Source: JAWLCG01 sp041687295
GTDB lineage: Bacteria; Planctomycetota; Phycisphaerae; SM23-33; FEN-1343
Length of the DNA: 11,854 nucleotides
Direction: 5' to 3'
NCBI GenBank assembly: GCA_041687295.1
Contig: JAWLCG010000125.1
Span: 1-11,854 of the forward strand
The translations under genes were made by a program, and so were the position numbers. A model generated the notes under the pieces. That model did not search any database. It worked only from the letters and a program-made list of their open reading frames with translations, and had not been told where the DNA came from. Positions 11,744 through 11,854 of the stretch are shown piece by piece; the first letter of the stretch is position 1; the number at the start of each line of letters is the position of its first letter.

Positions 11744-11854
11744 ATCAGCTCCCAGTGGCCTCTTGGCGGTAGGCGTGGCTGGACCCTCTGCCCTTGTGCG
11801 TGCGGGTCCACGACTCTGGGGGCCCCGGGCAAGCCGCAGGCTCGCCCGGCCGGG
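11744..11854. repeat. Hairpins upstream of ruvB
   Basis: TGGACCC (11780-11786) can pair with GGGTCCA (11804-11810). CCGGGC-A-AGCC (11825-11835) pairs with GGCT-C-GCCCGG (11839-11849) around GCA, with one mismatch. The second looks like another dispersed hairpin repeat. No promoter could be assigned to ruvB with confidence. Confidence 0.55.

Overview
The window is a high-GC bacterial chromosome segment. It carries one cell-wall and division gene block on the minus strand, ruvB upstream of it on the same strand, and four plus-strand genes on the left. The gaps between genes are packed with short palindromic repeats. The strong GC bias at third codon positions, the divergent forms of FtsW and MurG, the DUF6485-like cysteine-rich protein and the dense hairpin repeats suggest a member of the Planctomycetota, perhaps a Phycisphaerae-like lineage with a conventional peptidoglycan pathway. 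That placement is an inference from general appearance and was not tested by any search.

Left part (1-1984). A 500-base gene-free stretch holds several inverted repeats. It is followed by a tight three-gene cassette: a SixA-type phosphohistidine phosphatase (501-998), a helix-turn-helix protein laid out like the phage CII/CP76 regulator family (1006-1455), and a 65-residue nine-cysteine protein of the DUF6485 type (1427-1624). The cassette lies between two nearly identical palindromic elements of about 143 bp in opposite orientation (208-350 and 1695-1838).

Middle (1985-4087). There is a complete malQ of the long, E. coli-like GH77 type. A third palindromic element separates it from the convergent murG.

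Right part (4341-10304, minus strand). The transcription order is murC, murB, ddl, ftsW, murG. Together these cover L-Ala addition to UDP-MurNAc, the UDP-MurNAc-forming reductase, D-Ala-D-Ala synthesis, the septal glycan polymerase and lipid II formation. The usual order in dcw clusters is ftsW-murG-murC-murB-ddl, so this is a circular permutation. Repeat-filled gaps lie at the murB/ddl and ddl/ftsW joints. murC/murB overlap by 35 bases and ftsW/murG by 8, which suggests translational coupling within each pair.

Far right (10305-11854). A 386-base gap with two related hairpins, one at each orientation, separates murC from a complete ruvB (10691-11743). No ruvA is visible in the 111 bases upstream of ruvB, which instead hold another hairpin.

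No tRNA, rRNA, CRISPR array, transposase or integrase was seen. The least ordinary content is the set of palindromic repeat families, including paired base changes that keep the stems intact, and the small regulator/phosphatase/cysteine-rich cassette they bracket.
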